From Xestospongia muta (taxonomy: Eukaryota > Porifera > Demospongiae > Haplosclerida > Petrosiidae): DNA of 64,000 nucleotides. Location of the stretch: the NCBI GenBank assembly GCA_963693285.1, contig OY848917.1:4020618-4084617 (forward strand). The letters are read 5' to 3'. The position numbers were made by a program, and so were the translations under genes. Of this stretch, positions 10,881-23,124 are shown piece after piece. Under the pieces are notes generated by a model. That model did not search any database. It saw nothing but the letters and a program-made list of their open reading frames with translations, and was not told the DNA's origin. Within the stretch, counting starts at the first letter, position 1, and each line of letters starts with the position of its first letter.

Positions 10881-12244
10881 GCAAAACAATCTGTTGCTGA
10901 TATGAAATTCGGAGTATACTGCAAGTGCCAGTCCAGGTTAGTAGTAATTAGACACTTTGTTACTACATTAACTCTACTATTGCCTCAAATATTATCCTTG
11001 TTCTTAAAGCAAGGTATGGACAATGGAAGGATAAGTACGCACCTAAAACATGCTTCACTAGACAGCAATATGTACAATAGACCTAAGAGAAATTAACTAC
11101 TCCTGTAACATACATTTAACAAGTGCATGTGTTTGGCACATGTTCAAAAGTAGTAAAGTCAGAAAGTTGAAACATTTTACTTGTTCAGATGGGTGTTTTA
11201 TGCTACTCTCTATTCTGTTTTTCATTCATAATGGTTCCTAGACAAGCAATGAAGCAATGCAGCTATAAAATTTACAGTGTCTTAATATAGTTTCATTGCC
11301 ATTGTCACATTGCAGCTATCCTAACAGCTAAAGTCAATACATTGTTGTGTGTTTAAACCAATACACACCTTATAAATGTTAACATCATTTTACACAACAA
11401 ACTATATATTGACTTTCTGCTACAAGAAGAGTCTAATTCATCCTATATATCTTGACATACAAATAGCTGATCATATGAAAGTAATCATATTCATTGCAAG
11501 GTATTCCTGAAGTGTATACATAATACTATATTTTAAACATTACGTTGATGACTTACTATTTGTTGTATTCTTTAGATGTTGTGATTACTAAAGTAAATAA
11601 GAGAGTCTAAGAATTACCAAGAAAGTATGTGTGTGTCTTGACTGTTATGATAGACTAAGATTACATGATACATAATAACATCCTTTTTATAAATGAATAT
11701 AAATTATTCTTTACTCTAATAATTTGAAAGTAAATTTTTACAGTCTTGGTCACCTGAGGGAATGATGTATATGTGTTTGTCATCAATTTTTTTAGGCAGG
11801 GAACAGCACTGCCTACATAGTGAAGACACTGTATTTTATATTCTTTACCAACCACGCACAATAACTCAAAAGATAGCAGACTGGATATTAGCAACAGAGT
11901 TAATTTTATTATATAACTTGGCACTGGTGAATCCTATAGTAGTCAAATGTTATAAATTTGATACATGTATTTAGTGATAACAGATTACATTAGTCTTGAG
12001 TAATCTAGTCTAGTTTCAAGATGTACATGTTTGTTTATTGTTTCTTTAATGAAAGTTGTGCATTAGACATATAAAAACATTATAATATTATATACTTCAC
12101 ACATTGTCCAATAATAAATCTATTGTTCACACTATTATTGTTTACAAGATATTAGCTTAAACAAGTTAGCAAATGAAAATTACATAACTAAATAGTAACA
12201 TTATCCTTTAACAGAACTATTCACACAAAGTTGCTGCAAAACAG
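10881..12244. other. Spacer, copy 2 of the shared inter-gene block
   Basis: This matches the blocks at 21490-22900 and 29940-31020. It includes a scrambled relic of the WD40-end exon near 10915-10950 (cagtccagg...tagtaattagacac) and the 3' flank of kinase C. Apart from the FYVE relic listed separately, no coding sequence is evident. Confidence 0.5.
11576..11670 (+). pseudogene. WDFY3: FYVE C-terminal exon remnant, copy 2
   Basis: Same exon as at 22680, after TTTAG. Here the frame is interrupted (CDYxSK then a stop) before ITKKVCVCLDCYDRLRL resumes. The first FYVE exon is absent from this unit, so it cannot form a zinc finger. Confidence 0.6.
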
Positions 12245-15200
12245 TTAATTTAAACCTTCTGCCCGTTTCCTTCGTCGGTCCAAGATAGCTTGCAATTGGT
12301 CATCTTTTTGATCCAAACTTAAAATGTTAACTGGTTGGTTAGCTACAGATGGTTGTCTGCCCAATGTGTTCGATCTTCTTACTTGATTCATTTTAGCACC
12401 ACCTTGTTTTGTAATATCATCTGTGATCTGAGAAGCAGGTCGTGGTGGTTTTTGGATTACATTCTCTATAGAAATTAAATCAGGAATGAGATGCTCATGA
12501 GCTGACTCAATTTTCTGTCGTCTCTTGAGAAGTTTATCACCTAAAGGTGTCAATGGTTGCTCATCATCTTCAGTCTCAATAGCAACAGGAAGAAGACTAA
12601 TACCAACTTTTTGTGGATTATAACCTCTAGGTGGTGGAGTTGGTTTTGCTGGTGCTGGTATAGAAGTGTATCTAGTACTTGAAGGGAGTAAAGGATCTTC
12701 TCTTCTTTCTTCCAGGTTTAGAGTGTTGATTTCTTTACCCAAACCAGGAAATTCACTTGCTAAGCTTAAGTTAGACCTTAATAGCTCATGGTCATCTGAG
12801 GTATCCAAGGCAAGTGGTAATGTTTTATCTTCACTTATCAGAACTGCTGTTTTTCTTTGGATTCTTTCTGAATTTGACTTTAAGGTAGTTATGTCATCTC
12901 TTGTAGCTAACTGAATGTGTTCCCAATCATTGGGTTCAGGCTTGGTCTCTAAAAACTGCAATTAATGATTGAATAATTATTATTACAGTACATTTAAAGG
13001 CTGTTCATGTACGGATGTTGTTAATTCATACTACTTTTGATGATGAGCATTATTACATGCAATTTAGAAGCTAAATTGTATGTAACTTATTATGTGATGT
13101 TGCAAATTGATTATGCCATAACTGCATGTATATACATTACCTTGTATGGCAAAAGTTGGTGATTAGCATCATACAAGTCTTTTTCCAATTGTATTTTCTC
13201 TTGCAATGTTTTTTGGTAAACCTTTTCAATAGCTCGTAGTCTTTCTTCAATCTTTTTTCTGTCATCAGTCATTTGTAAGTTTTGGTGTTCAAGCTGTATA
13301 CATTGAGACTCAAAAGCTTTGTTCCTGGATTCCAAATTTCTAACAGTGAGGTTCAACACTTCCAATGATTTCTGTTAAAAAGAAAGTTGTTCATTCCTAA
13401 TCATGAAGTATTACTGTATTTTATATTCCTTCATACTAATAACAAAGCTGCCTTTTAATCACTAGAATTCTGGTACTCTATTTGATCTTAGTACCTTATA
13501 TGGTATCACTGTATTCATAATTATGGGTTGAAAAGTAAACTATTCATAATTCTTAGAATTGAATAACGTGTAAAAGTTTATGAATACTGTCATTGTGATT
13601 TGCCCCCTCCCCCCCCAAAAAAATACCTCAGTGTTTCCAAGGTTTTTGATATCTTGATGTAGTTGTTCAATAGTTTCTTCATATTGACACACCTTTGCTA
13701 TATTTTCATCATTCATTTGACGAAGCTCCATATTTTCCTGTTCCATATGGACAATCTAAATAAAGATGTGGTATCTCAATGTTAAATAAAATTCAATACA
13801 GTGGTTATAACAATACCTGTGCTGACATGGAGTCACGTACTTCTCGTAATTCTCTATCATGTTTATTCTTCAGCTCCATCTAATGAAAAATTATTGATAT
13901 TATAACACAAAGGTCACATACTATCACTATCATTTACTAGTTATTATTCAATACCTGAGCTTGCAACAATTCAGCAACTTGAGATTGTAACTACATAAGA
14001 GATAAACATGATGATCATATAATCAAAACTAACTTCTTCCTTTTCATTAGTCACTGCTGCCAGTCGAGCCTCTGCTTCTTCCTTTCCTGTAGTAATTACA
14101 GTCATTTGACTTTCCATTTCCTCCTTTGTATTAGTCATTGTAGTCAGTTGAGCTTTCAACTGATCTACTTCTTCATTTTCTTTTCTTCTGTCTCTATCAG
14201 AAACTACTATTAGATCAATTCCAGGTAACTTTTTTATGAATTCTTTAACAGCTGTTTGATACTCCTTAAGTTGGCCTGCCAGATCTGTATTCACTATTTG
14301 AGGACACTATATACGAATACAATATAAAGATAAAAGCAATTTTAAACACATTGTATGCAATGACATGTAGCTAGACATATGTATAAACTATCATTATTAA
14401 CTTACAGAAATCTTCATGACATCTTCTAGTTTATATGGATAAGTAGAACATAATCCATTGAGGTTTGTGTTAAGTGCTAGCATAGTTGGCCGTTCTTCTG
14501 GTTCATCTTGAAGACATGCTGCAATAAGGTCATAGAGACAATGCTGTTGACCCATTTTCTTCAGCCATGTCCTTCTTCTTTCCATTTCAATACCATCTTT
14601 AATTTCACTAACTCTTTTCCAATTCATATAAACAGGCTGTGGATATTCTTCATTGATAAGGTAAAGAGCTACATGACCTACAAACAAAGACGTAATGTAA
14701 TGTGTTGTAATATTACTAAATTTACCAAATGAGAATGTGTCCAATTTCTGATCATAATCTCCTTCAACAGCCTCTGGTGGCATATAATCTACTGCTCCAG
14801 GCATAATTGTCATGCTACCTCTAATATGACTGTTAGAAATGTTTTGTGGGAGTACTCGTGACATTCCAAAGTCTGCTACTTTAGCACATAGTTGTTCTGT
14901 GAGCAATATGTTGCCAGCATTGAGATCTCGATGTATGACACCATGAGAGTGAATGTGTAACAAACCTGATGAAACATCTCGTAAAATACTTAACTTGATG
15001 GATAGAGGAATATTTCGCTGTTTTCCTATGAATCTTCCCAGATCAATGTGTAGTTTTTCCATAACTAGTGTTAAATCTCTTGGGTCTGGTGATGGTTGGT
15101 AAATACCAAGAAACTGGACAACATTAGGATGACGCATCTTGCTCATTAGATCGCATTCTTGGCGAAATTTCTCGAGCAATGGCATGTACTGGTCTTCGTC

Positions 15201-15419
15201 AACAAGCTGGTGGCCTCCTAATCCAACGAGAATATCCAATATACGTTTCCCAACGCACACTACTCCATTGTATTTAACTTCAAAGACAGCACCATAAGCA
15301 CCTCGCGCCTTCTCTTTCGATGGCTCAATTTTCTCGTCTAAATAAATCATGTATGGTTGTAAAAGTTCGCTCGGCACTTGATTTCTCCATACGCTCTGAA
15401 ACCAAAGACTGGCCGCCAT
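12245..15419 (-). CDS. Kinase C: intact TKL-like kinase with coiled coil and proline-rich tail
   Basis: This is the best reference copy of the family. Exons are 14726-15419, 14406-14677, 14034-14306, 13955-13990, 13817-13879, 13627-13755, 13141-13371 and 12245-12955, for about 802 aa with no frame break. Kinase residues: loop RGAYGAV near 39-45, Lys58 in VCVGKRI, Glu88 in FRQEC, HRD at 163-165, Asn170, DFG at 183-185, YMPPEA at 212-217. Residues 323-565 are coiled coil, including LKAQLTTMTNTKEEMESQ, a 12-residue exon and a long ELNLTVRNLESRN-type helix. The tail carries KPTPPPRGYNPQKVG, then LLKRRQKIESAHEH and a basic C-terminal helix ending RRRKRAEGLN. Introns 1 and 3 are only 48 and 43 nt. 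The architecture suggests a cytosolic, self-associating signalling kinase; this is inference. Confidence 0.9.
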
Positions 15420-16112
15420 AATGCTCCAAGTAGAAACTACTATGTTGAACTAAGACACTACTCGGATTGGAATTGGAACTAAAAGTTAATTTTCTGTTAC
15501 TAAATTAACATTCTAGACACTCACCTTCCATTTTATTATATTACGTGTTGTCATGGTTATTTAAATTTATATTACGTGTTGTCATGGTTATTGCTTCAAA
15601 TGTTGTCTCTGGAGAGAAGTGTAGAGAAGAGAGAAATGTAGCCTGGTTTGCAATAAGGGACCACTTGAATACAACCATTTAAATACACTTGCATGTCTGT
15701 AAGTAATTTTTTAATAGGATGTTTATTAAATTTTGCATTCAAGTTTTCTATTGTTTTTAAACTGAGCTATAGCATAGTAAACATCCATTGAAAAGTCTAT
15801 GGTTGAGTACATAACAACTGTATGTTTTTGAGATATTTTCATGGAAATGGTTTCTTTTTATAAATACGGTCACAAATAATAAGGTAAGTAATGTTACTCG
15901 TGTTGACTTTATCCACTTCGCACTTAAGTGCATTTTAATATTATTCATTACTTTTTCACGTGAATGTCATGCGAAAGATTAACTATAGCAGCAGGGAATG
16001 CATATGAAATGGAATAATACACTTCAAACACTAAATGTATACAAGTCCTAGTAAAAAAATAAATCACTAAATATTATACCAGATACTACAATCTGTCAGT
16101 AATTTCAATACA
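15420..16112. other. Kinase C 5' flank
   Basis: The first 60 bases match the flanks upstream of kinases A, D and E. A short direct duplication containing attacgtgttgtcatgg occurs at about 15538-15593; one copy of the same string lies upstream of D and E. Further right, 16000-16110 matches 28650-28745 and 35970-36062, the 3' flank of the second kinase family. No gene is seen. Confidence 0.5.
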
Positions 16113-16375
16113 TTACGCTTTTAGTTGTTTTAGCATATCTAAGATTTGGGCCATAGTCAGACAATGGTAACGATCTTGGTTAAGACGCCTCTGTATTATG
16201 AAAGTCATAGAAGGCCATGCAGACACTCTACTAGCTTTTCTTCTCTCTATATAACTGTCACAGAAGGTGGATGATATTAGAACATTTCCATTAGGAGAAC
16301 AAAACAACTGTATACATCCATTGTTGGTGTATGATTATCTGGATAACATGACTCTGGGGCATGGAATATCTGTCA
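16113..16375 (-). pseudogene. Second kinase family, C-lobe remnant, copy 1
   Basis: Read on the minus strand with one frame change, this gives SCYPDNHTPTMDVYS followed by LLMEM, then SAWPSMTFIIQRRLNQDR and LTMAQILDMLKQLKA. TPxMDVYSFxVLLMEM is kinase subdomain IX and RLNQDRxxxLTMAQILDML is subdomain XI, so it is the last third of a TKL-type kinase distinct from kinases A-E. The catalytic segments are absent. A better-preserved copy lies at 28745 and a third at 36063. Confidence 0.65.
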
Positions 16376-16932
16376 ATTATCCATCCATCTACTTAACTAT
16401 ATAACTACCTACATCAAAATAGTTACACACAATGATGTAGGGAAACTACCACAGATTACATAGTGACAGCACTCATATGCAGGCCCAGCACCCAAAAAAA
16501 TTTTGTTTTCTAATGAGATTTTAAGCATAACATTCATATTGCTCTGACAATTAACTACACAACTGTCAATCGGTATGTTTTAGTTATGACAATAGTGCTA
16601 TCTTTACTACTCTGTAGCATCTTGTCCTGTATTATAACCAATCCATTTTTTCAGGGGCAGAGTATAAGCTATTATTTTAGTCTAGACACAGTGACATCAT
16701 ATGACCATAATAATAAACCATATCTGACATAGTACAATCAACATAAAGGAAGCCATAGGAAATGATAGTGTTTTCTATTACGGTTATTACAATTTACAAA
16801 CCACTTGCACAGTGTCTGACTGTGTACTTAACAACATTCCTGTGATGGTGGGTTCATAAACTTGGTTTAATAATTTACCATAAACTGCTATTTCCTCTAT
16901 CCCAAGTGTCAAGAGAAACTGGCAGGGCTATC
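16376..16932. other. 5' region of the G1 beta-helix gene
   Basis: A non-coding stretch upstream of the G1 start. It does not match the upstream regions of G2 and G3, so G1 has a different promoter context. No clear core promoter motif was identified. Confidence 0.35.
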
Positions 16933-19900
16933 ATGTATAGTATAGCAATTACCTTTTTGTTCTTTAAGATTGTCTTGACTAGTGGTCTAATTTACTATGT
17001 GCATCCCAATGGTGATGACAGTTCTTGTCCTAGCCAAAGTAACAACAGCTGTTACACATTGGACTACTATTACCGGAAAGATTATTTTAACTCCAATACA
17101 ACCTTCTACTTCACTGAGGGCATTCACATCATACCTTCAAATCAGACATACCTCATCTCTGGTGTTGCTAACCTCACACTACAAGGACTAGGAAAGAGAG
17201 AACAAGGATTTCATGAGACTGTGATGCAGTCTACAGCTATTATTACTTGTGAGTCACGTACATCAAATATTATCTTCATGTTCTCTTCCAATATAACATT
17301 GCAATCACTGACTATAAAACAGTGTGGAAGGTACATTGTTTACACCTCACAAATACGTGACTATGTACTACAACACCTTTTGTATGATAGAACAGCAGCA
17401 TTTGGCATAATTATAGATAATGCGACAGTGGTCGCTGTTGAGGTCTATAATCTTTTAGTTTATGAATTTTCCGTCCTAAATAATTCAGGCTATGGTCTTT
17501 TAGCTTTAAATGCTTTTGATGTAGAAATCCATAGCTCATCGTTTTCACAGAATAATCTCAATACCTTTATTGAAGGCTGTCCACTGTTATATTGTCATGG
17601 AGCTAATCTAGCATTCTTATACACCAATCCATTTCTATGTCCATCAAGTCCTACTATCTATAAAGCAAGTGTCATCAATACCAATGTGTCATTTGGTACT
17701 AATCTTGACCTTCCTGCATCAGGTATTCATTATAGTGCTGGTTTACTAGTATACATGGAACAAACAGGAGTGTATGGAGTAGATGTAGTTATAGATAATG
17801 TAACAGCTTATGGTAACACAGCCTTATATGGTGCTAATGTAGCAGTGATAGTAATGGCAAAGGTCACTTACTACACTGTAACAATATCTCACCTTTACAG
17901 TAGTTTTGGCAACATGATATATCCTTTAGATTCATCTGGTAATGCTTCTGCTGACAATGCAATATATAGTGGCTTGTATGTACAAACTGGTATAGCAACA
18001 CGTATCTCTCAAAGCAACTGTGAATATAATAGACTTCCAGATACAAATGTACCATTACAAATGAAGGATAGTACATTTCTACATAATTTTGCTGGTCATA
18101 AGGGTGCTTTAGGTATATTGTACTTTCAAGGAGTAAATGTACATCTCCTACAGCATGTATCTATAAAAAACGTACACCTCAGTGACAACATTGGGTTCCT
18201 AGGAATAGGAATTTCTTTTTTTGGTCAATCTACTGGAATTGGAGCACCAATTTCATATGTTATGGAAAATGTATCAATAGAAAACTCTTTGCATAACCCA
18301 TCAGCTAATCCTTATAATAATTTTACTGGTTCGGCACTCTTCCTTTATTCAGTGTACAATGTTACAATAAATGGACTATCTGTAAAGAATAATGATGCTA
18401 ATGGTGCTTTAGTACTAAACTCAGCAATTGTGGTTACAGGAAAAGACAATTATTTTGTTAATAACACAGGCTACAAAGGGGGCGGAATTGCCTTTTATGG
18501 AAATAGTTTTTTAATTCTGTTTTATCCAGCAGTTATTTCATTCATTGATAACCATGCTACCAAAATAGGCGGAGCCATTTTTGTTGATAAATTAAGTCAA
18601 ATACAAAACTATTGTCTTCTTCAAGTCACATTCGACCCTGACAATATTGTAATTGGTGACCATGGCATCATATGTATTAATAATACAGCTGTCATATCAG
18701 GGTCACTATTGTATGGAGGTGATATTGACTATTGCAACCTGCTTCCAAACACTTGGATTTCAATTTTGGTGCAAAGCGCTAGTGCTCTTTTCAATGGAAC
18801 ATTTCAGTATTCTTCATCTAATGAAAGTAATGTAAGTGTCATAGCATCTGATGCTGTTAGAGCTTGTTTTTGTAATCAGTTACAACCAGACTGTAGTTTG
18901 GACACTGTCATTATTAATGCTTATCCTGGAGAAACTGTTAATATACCTGTAATAACAGTAGGTCAAAGGTTTGGGGCTACAACAGGCACATTAAAAGTTG
19001 TTGAGATCATAGAAGGTCAAGAATTAGATCAAATCTTGAAGCCATGGCAACCACACTGCCAAGATTTTCTCTACACTGTTCACATCAGGAGTCAAACTGA
19101 ACTGATAACTACATTGAAATTGTCAGCTGTTGTAGACAATAAAGCAAATGTTCCAACAGAACTGGAAACTAATATTACTGTCAATATTACAATTCTGGAT
19201 TGCCCACCAGGTTTTGAATTTTCTCAGAATTCTGGAGAATGTGGTTGCAATCGTGACATATTGGCTTCTTTGAGTACTACCAAATGTAATGCTTCATCTC
19301 AAATTATTTCCAAACAAGGTGATATTTGGATGGGATATAATAGTGATGATCATTGTGTTATAGCTCACCAAAATTGCCCATTTGATTATTGTTCAATATC
19401 AGCAGTAAATTTCAATATAACCAATCCTGATATCCAGTGTGCTCTAAACAGATCTGGTACATTGTGTGGTAAATGTGCCAATGGACTCAGCCTATTATTA
19501 GGTTCTAACAAATGTGGAACGTGTTCTAACTCATACCTTGGCCTCATTATTGTATTTGCTATATTTGGAATTGGTCTAGTTGTTTTTCTGTTAGTACTAA
19601 ACTTTACTATTTCACTTGGTATGATAAATGGACTTATCTTTTTTGCTAACATTATCAAACTCAATGAAGCTGTTTTCTTTCCAACTGGTCCCATACCCTT
19701 TCTAAGTCAATTTATTTCCTGGCTCAATCTTGACCTTGGTATTGAGACTTGCTTTTATAATGGTATGGATAGCTATGCAAAAGTTTGGCTTCAGTTTATA
19801 TTTCCATTCTACATATGGGTCATCATCATCATTATTATATATCTTGCTAAGTATACCAAGTTTAGTCGACTTGTTGGCAATAATACTGTTCCAGTTCTGG

Positions 19901-20730
19901 CCACCCTTATATTGTTGTCTTATACAAAGTTAATTCGTACTGTTACTTTAGCTTTAACATCAGTTACTATAAAATGTGGTCAACATTCCACACAATACTC
20001 ATGGTACTATGATCCTAATATTGACTACCTGTCTGTCAAGCACATCATCCTCTTGGTGTTTGCTCTATTTGTTCTGTGTTTTTTAATTATTCCATTTACA
20101 GTCTTGTTAGTCTTCATGCAATTGCTAGAGGGTCCTGTACGCAATTTGAAGGGATGCAATTTTTGGTACAAATTGAAACCATTTTTTGATGCTTTTGGTG
20201 GACCATTTAAAGACAAATATCGATTTTGGCCAGGATTACTACTGGCTGTTAGGTTGCTACTATTAATAATAGTATCATTCAATAACAATGCAAGCACAAC
20301 AGCTGCTGCAATTATTACCAACACAGCTATTCTTTTTACACTCTATGCCAGCTTTGGATGTGTATATAAGAAGTTACACATCAACATTTTTGAACTATTC
20401 TTTCTTTTTCTTCTAACAGTTATGGCTGCTTTCTCTACTAGCAATGACAAAGTTACTACTGGGCTCGGACTATCTATTGCATTTATTGCATTTATAGTTA
20501 TTGTTATTTATCATTGTTACCTTCGCATGAAAAACTGGACAGTAATGGTCAATATTCGTAACAAGTTTGTGAAAAACAGAAGAGAATCTGAGTCAGTCAT
20601 TGAGCCATCTTGTGATGATACCAGAATGACTCCTTCACCACCAACAAAAAGCGTACTTGTTTCTATTCGAGAGCCATTGATTTTTGGGGATGATGAAGGT
20701 GGTTATTATGTTAAAAGTGAAGAGCTTTAG
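16933..20730 (+). CDS. G1: large beta-helix ectodomain protein with polytopic membrane domain
   Basis: A single exon encodes 1265 aa. I chose the ATG at 16933 because MYSxAITFLFFKIVLTSG is a good signal peptide and is shared by all three copies; the in-frame upstream codons lack an ATG. The ectodomain opens with YYVHPNGDDSSCPSQSNNSC and runs to about residue 600 in short Asn/Gly/Ser-rich strands with many N-x-S/T sites, like a right-handed parallel beta-helix. A Cys-rich neck (GTLCGKCANGLSLLLGSNKC, near 838-858) leads into about nine hydrophobic segments between 868 and 1200, containing LNLDLGIETCFYNGMDSYAK and VLATLILLSYTKLIRT. The cytoplasmic tail ends SIREPLIF then GGYYVKS. An AATAAA lies at 20739-20744. 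The family appears expanded in sponges, but I know no function; a sensor or channel-like receptor is speculation. G1 alone has a three-residue insert near residue 390 (AGHKGAL). Confidence 0.9.
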   Translation: MYSIAITFLFFKIVLTSGLIYYVHPNGDDSSCPSQSNNSCYTLDYYYRKDYFNSNTTFYFTEGIHIIPSNQTYLISGVANLTLQGLGKREQGFHETVMQSTAIITCESRTSNIIFMFSSNITLQSLTIKQCGRYIVYTSQIRDYVLQHLLYDRTAAFGIIIDNATVVAVEVYNLLVYEFSVLNNSGYGLLALNAFDVEIHSSSFSQNNLNTFIEGCPLLYCHGANLAFLYTNPFLCPSSPTIYKASVINTNVSFGTNLDLPASGIHYSAGLLVYMEQTGVYGVDVVIDNVTAYGNTALYGANVAVIVMAKVTYYTVTISHLYSSFGNMIYPLDSSGNASADNAIYSGLYVQTGIATRISQSNCEYNRLPDTNVPLQMKDSTFLHNFAGHKGALGILYFQGVNVHLLQHVSIKNVHLSDNIGFLGIGISFFGQSTGIGAPISYVMENVSIENSLHNPSANPYNNFTGSALFLYSVYNVTINGLSVKNNDANGALVLNSAIVVTGKDNYFVNNTGYKGGGIAFYGNSFLILFYPAVISFIDNHATKIGGAIFVDKLSQIQNYCLLQVTFDPDNIVIGDHGIICINNTAVISGSLLYGGDIDYCNLLPNTWISILVQSASALFNGTFQYSSSNESNVSVIASDAVRACFCNQLQPDCSLDTVIINAYPGETVNIPVITVGQRFGATTGTLKVVEIIEGQELDQILKPWQPHCQDFLYTVHIRSQTELITTLKLSAVVDNKANVPTELETNITVNITILDCPPGFEFSQNSGECGCNRDILASLSTTKCNASSQIISKQGDIWMGYNSDDHCVIAHQNCPFDYCSISAVNFNITNPDIQCALNRSGTLCGKCANGLSLLLGSNKCGTCSNSYLGLIIVFAIFGIGLVVFLLVLNFTISLGMINGLIFFANIIKLNEAVFFPTGPIPFLSQFISWLNLDLGIETCFYNGMDSYAKVWLQFIFPFYIWVIIIIIIYLAKYTKFSRLVGNNTVPVLATLILLSYTKLIRTVTLALTSVTIKCGQHSTQYSWYYDPNIDYLSVKHIILLVFALFVLCFLIIPFTVLLVFMQLLEGPVRNLKGCNFWYKLKPFFDAFGGPFKDKYRFWPGLLLAVRLLLLIIVSFNNNASTTAAAIITNTAILFTLYASFGCVYKKLHINIFELFFLFLLTVMAAFSTSNDKVTTGLGLSIAFIAFIVIVIYHCYLRMKNWTVMVNIRNKFVKNRRESESVIEPSCDDTRMTPSPPTKSVLVSIREPLIFGDDEGGYYVKSEEL

Positions 20731-21419
20731 TTATCGTAAATAAATGTGTTGTCAAACTATTAAAGTTAAAAAATAAAGTTGTATTTTTTAGTAATACTAG
20801 GTTATGTTAACACAAATACTATTATTTTTCACTTTGATACATTTTGATACAATTTAAGCTGGTTTTGTCACACTTTCACTTCAATAAATTTTAGTTATCA
20901 TCCATAATTAATTAACTTCAGAGCATGGAATGGAAAAACTCATGCATTGAGTTAGTTATTCTCAACATGAACAAAGTATAGCCTACTATACAGCCAGCCA
21001 CCTTGTAAAACAAGTCTTACAAAATACTCAAAATCACTTGAAATGTTTATTTGCAACTTTTTTGGATAGTTAGAGAGTCTAACATAACCAAGTAAGATTC
21101 ACACAACTGTGCCTATATTAAAAGCACAAATTATAATACACTAAGAAACAAAGGAATGGATACCTGAATTTTGATCAAATTAACACACTCTTAATAAGCA
21201 AGAACAATGCATGACTGTGATGGCTAAATTTTAGCTCATAGACCAGATTCGCTCTACTATTGCATCAAATATTATACTTGTTCTAAAAGCAGGCTGTGGA
21301 CAATAAAAGTGTATTTAAGCACCTAAAACATGCTTCATTAGACAGTAATATATACAATAGAGCTAAGAGAAATGAGCTACTTCTGTAACATATATTTAAC
21401 AAGTGCATCATCTTCATGT
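20731..21419. other. G1 3' flank
   Basis: Matches 2039-2700 downstream of G0, starting with the same AATAAA context and continuing into the block of former WDFY3 introns. No coding sequence. Confidence 0.5.
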
Positions 21420-22775
21420 TGTCTTTTTTTGTAGAGATCACAGAAAATTGTTTATTGGTGATGCTCGAGGTCGAGTCTTTAGTTGGTCTGTAGCTGACAG
21501 TCCAGATTTGTAGTAACTAGATACTTCATTACTACATTAATGAGATGAAATAATAAATGTAGTAGTTACTTATGTGAGATATAGAATGTTAGTTCACCTG
21601 CCTTTTATTTTGTCTTAAAGTCTGAGGTCTCTTTAGAGCTTAAGAGCTAGAGTTTATTAAGTATTAACATTAGTATTAATAATTGTGTAGGTGGAGTGAT
21701 GGAACACTGGATTCTTGATGATGCTGTTAATAGTTGTATGAGATGTAATGTAGAGTTTACACTAACTGAGAGAAAGCATCATTGTCGTGACTGTGGGAAA
21801 ATCTTCTGTGCAAAATAAGTAACATATTAGGATATGCTATAATATATTTGCACCTTAGATTCTCTTAGACAATTAAATACTAATTTTTATTCAATTCCAA
21901 AAGCAGTCAGACCTCTTAATTCCTTTGCAATGAATATGTAACACATTTTAACTCTAACTTAAAGTAACAAAAGGTAGAAGGTATAAGAAAATGTAACACC
22001 CACAAGAATAATTAAGATACCTGAATTTGGTAAAATTAACACTGCATGACTGTGATGGCTGGATTTCAGCTTACCGACCAGATTCACACTACTGTTACCT
22101 CAAATATTATACTAGTTCTTGAAGCAAGCTATGGACAATGAAAGTGTAAGTAAGCACCTAAAACAAATTTCTTCACTAAAACATGTTTCATTAAACAGCA
22201 GTATATACAATAGAGCTAAGAGAAATGGCTGCTATTTCCGCATTATATATTATTTTAACAAGCGCACATGTTAGGCGAGTGTTGAAAAGTAGAAAATTGA
22301 GACACTTCAATCATTGTTATGGGTAGTTCATGCTATACTCTCTTTTCTTATAGGTTCCTAGACAAATAATGAAGCAATGTAGTTGTACAATTTACTGTGC
22401 CTTAATGTAGTTCCATTGTCACATTGCAGCTATGCTAACAGCTACATTGCATACATTGTTGTCTGAATAAATCAATACACACCTTATAAATGTAAATTAC
22501 ACAACAAACTATTGACTTTCTGTAACTAGAAGAGTCTAATTCATGCAATGTATCTTTACATACAAACAGCTAATTGTGTAAAAGTAATCATATTCATTAC
22601 AAAGTATTTCTGAAGTGTATTTATAATACTATATCATAAACATTATGTTAATGTACCAACTCTTTGTTGTATTCTTCAGATGTAGTGATTACCAAAGTGA
22701 AATAGAGAGACTAAGAATTACCAAGAAAGTACATGTGTGTCTTGACTGTTATTACAGACCAAGATTACATAATAG
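21420..22775 (+). pseudogene. WDFY3: WDFY3-like 3' end: WD40-end and FYVE exons with dead splice donor
   Basis: This is the best-preserved relic of the WDFY3/ALFY-like gene. Near 21432-21513 the sequence reads RDHRKLFIGDARGRVFSWSV, matching the last WD repeat of WDFY3. After an acceptor at about 21690 the next exon reads [19 protein letters not shown] then [16 protein letters not shown], with the FYVE signatures WxxD and R-K-H-H-C-R. The following donor reads AAA|ATAAGT, as expected for GTAAGT with G changed to A, so splicing should fail. The last FYVE exon follows at 22680 (CSDYQSEIERLRITKK then VCLDCYYR). In WDFY3 the FYVE finger helps dock this autophagy scaffold on PI3P membranes. No BEACH or earlier WD40 exons are present, so the locus cannot encode the protein. 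Confidence 0.7.
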
Positions 22776-23124
22776 TTAATACTGCTTTATAAATAAATAT
22801 AAATTATTCTTTATTCAAATAAGCTTGCATTAATTTGAAAGTAAATTTTTAACAGTATTCATCAGCTGGAGGGAATGATGTACATGTGTTTGTCATCAAT
22901 CTGTCAGACAGGGAACAGCACTGCCTATGTAGTGAAGACACAGATTTAATGTTCTTTATCAGCCACAATAACTCAAATTGTATATATACTTGTAGAAGGC
23001 TGCATATTAGCAGTAGAGTTAATTTCATTATGGCACTGGTGAACCCTAAGGTAGTCAAATTTTATAATCTTGATGTGTGATTTAGTGATAACAGATTACA
23101 TTAGTCTTGAATGATTATAGCTTA
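22776..23124. other. Spacer between FYVE relic and ghost kinase
   Basis: Corresponds to the 3' flank of a kinase copy (compare 11690-12000 and 23400-23720). No coding sequence is seen. Confidence 0.45.

Noticed and set aside
13600..13625. Poly-C/poly-A tract as a retroposition poly-A tail
   Set aside because: It lies at the 5' end of intron 6 of kinase C next to the donor; the paralogues have shorter versions (ccccccaaaaag), so it is a homopolymer expansion.
19386..19694. Minus-strand open frames inside G1, repeated in G2 and G3
   Set aside because: They are antisense shadows of the highly conserved membrane domain; their conservation follows from the plus-strand coding sequence.
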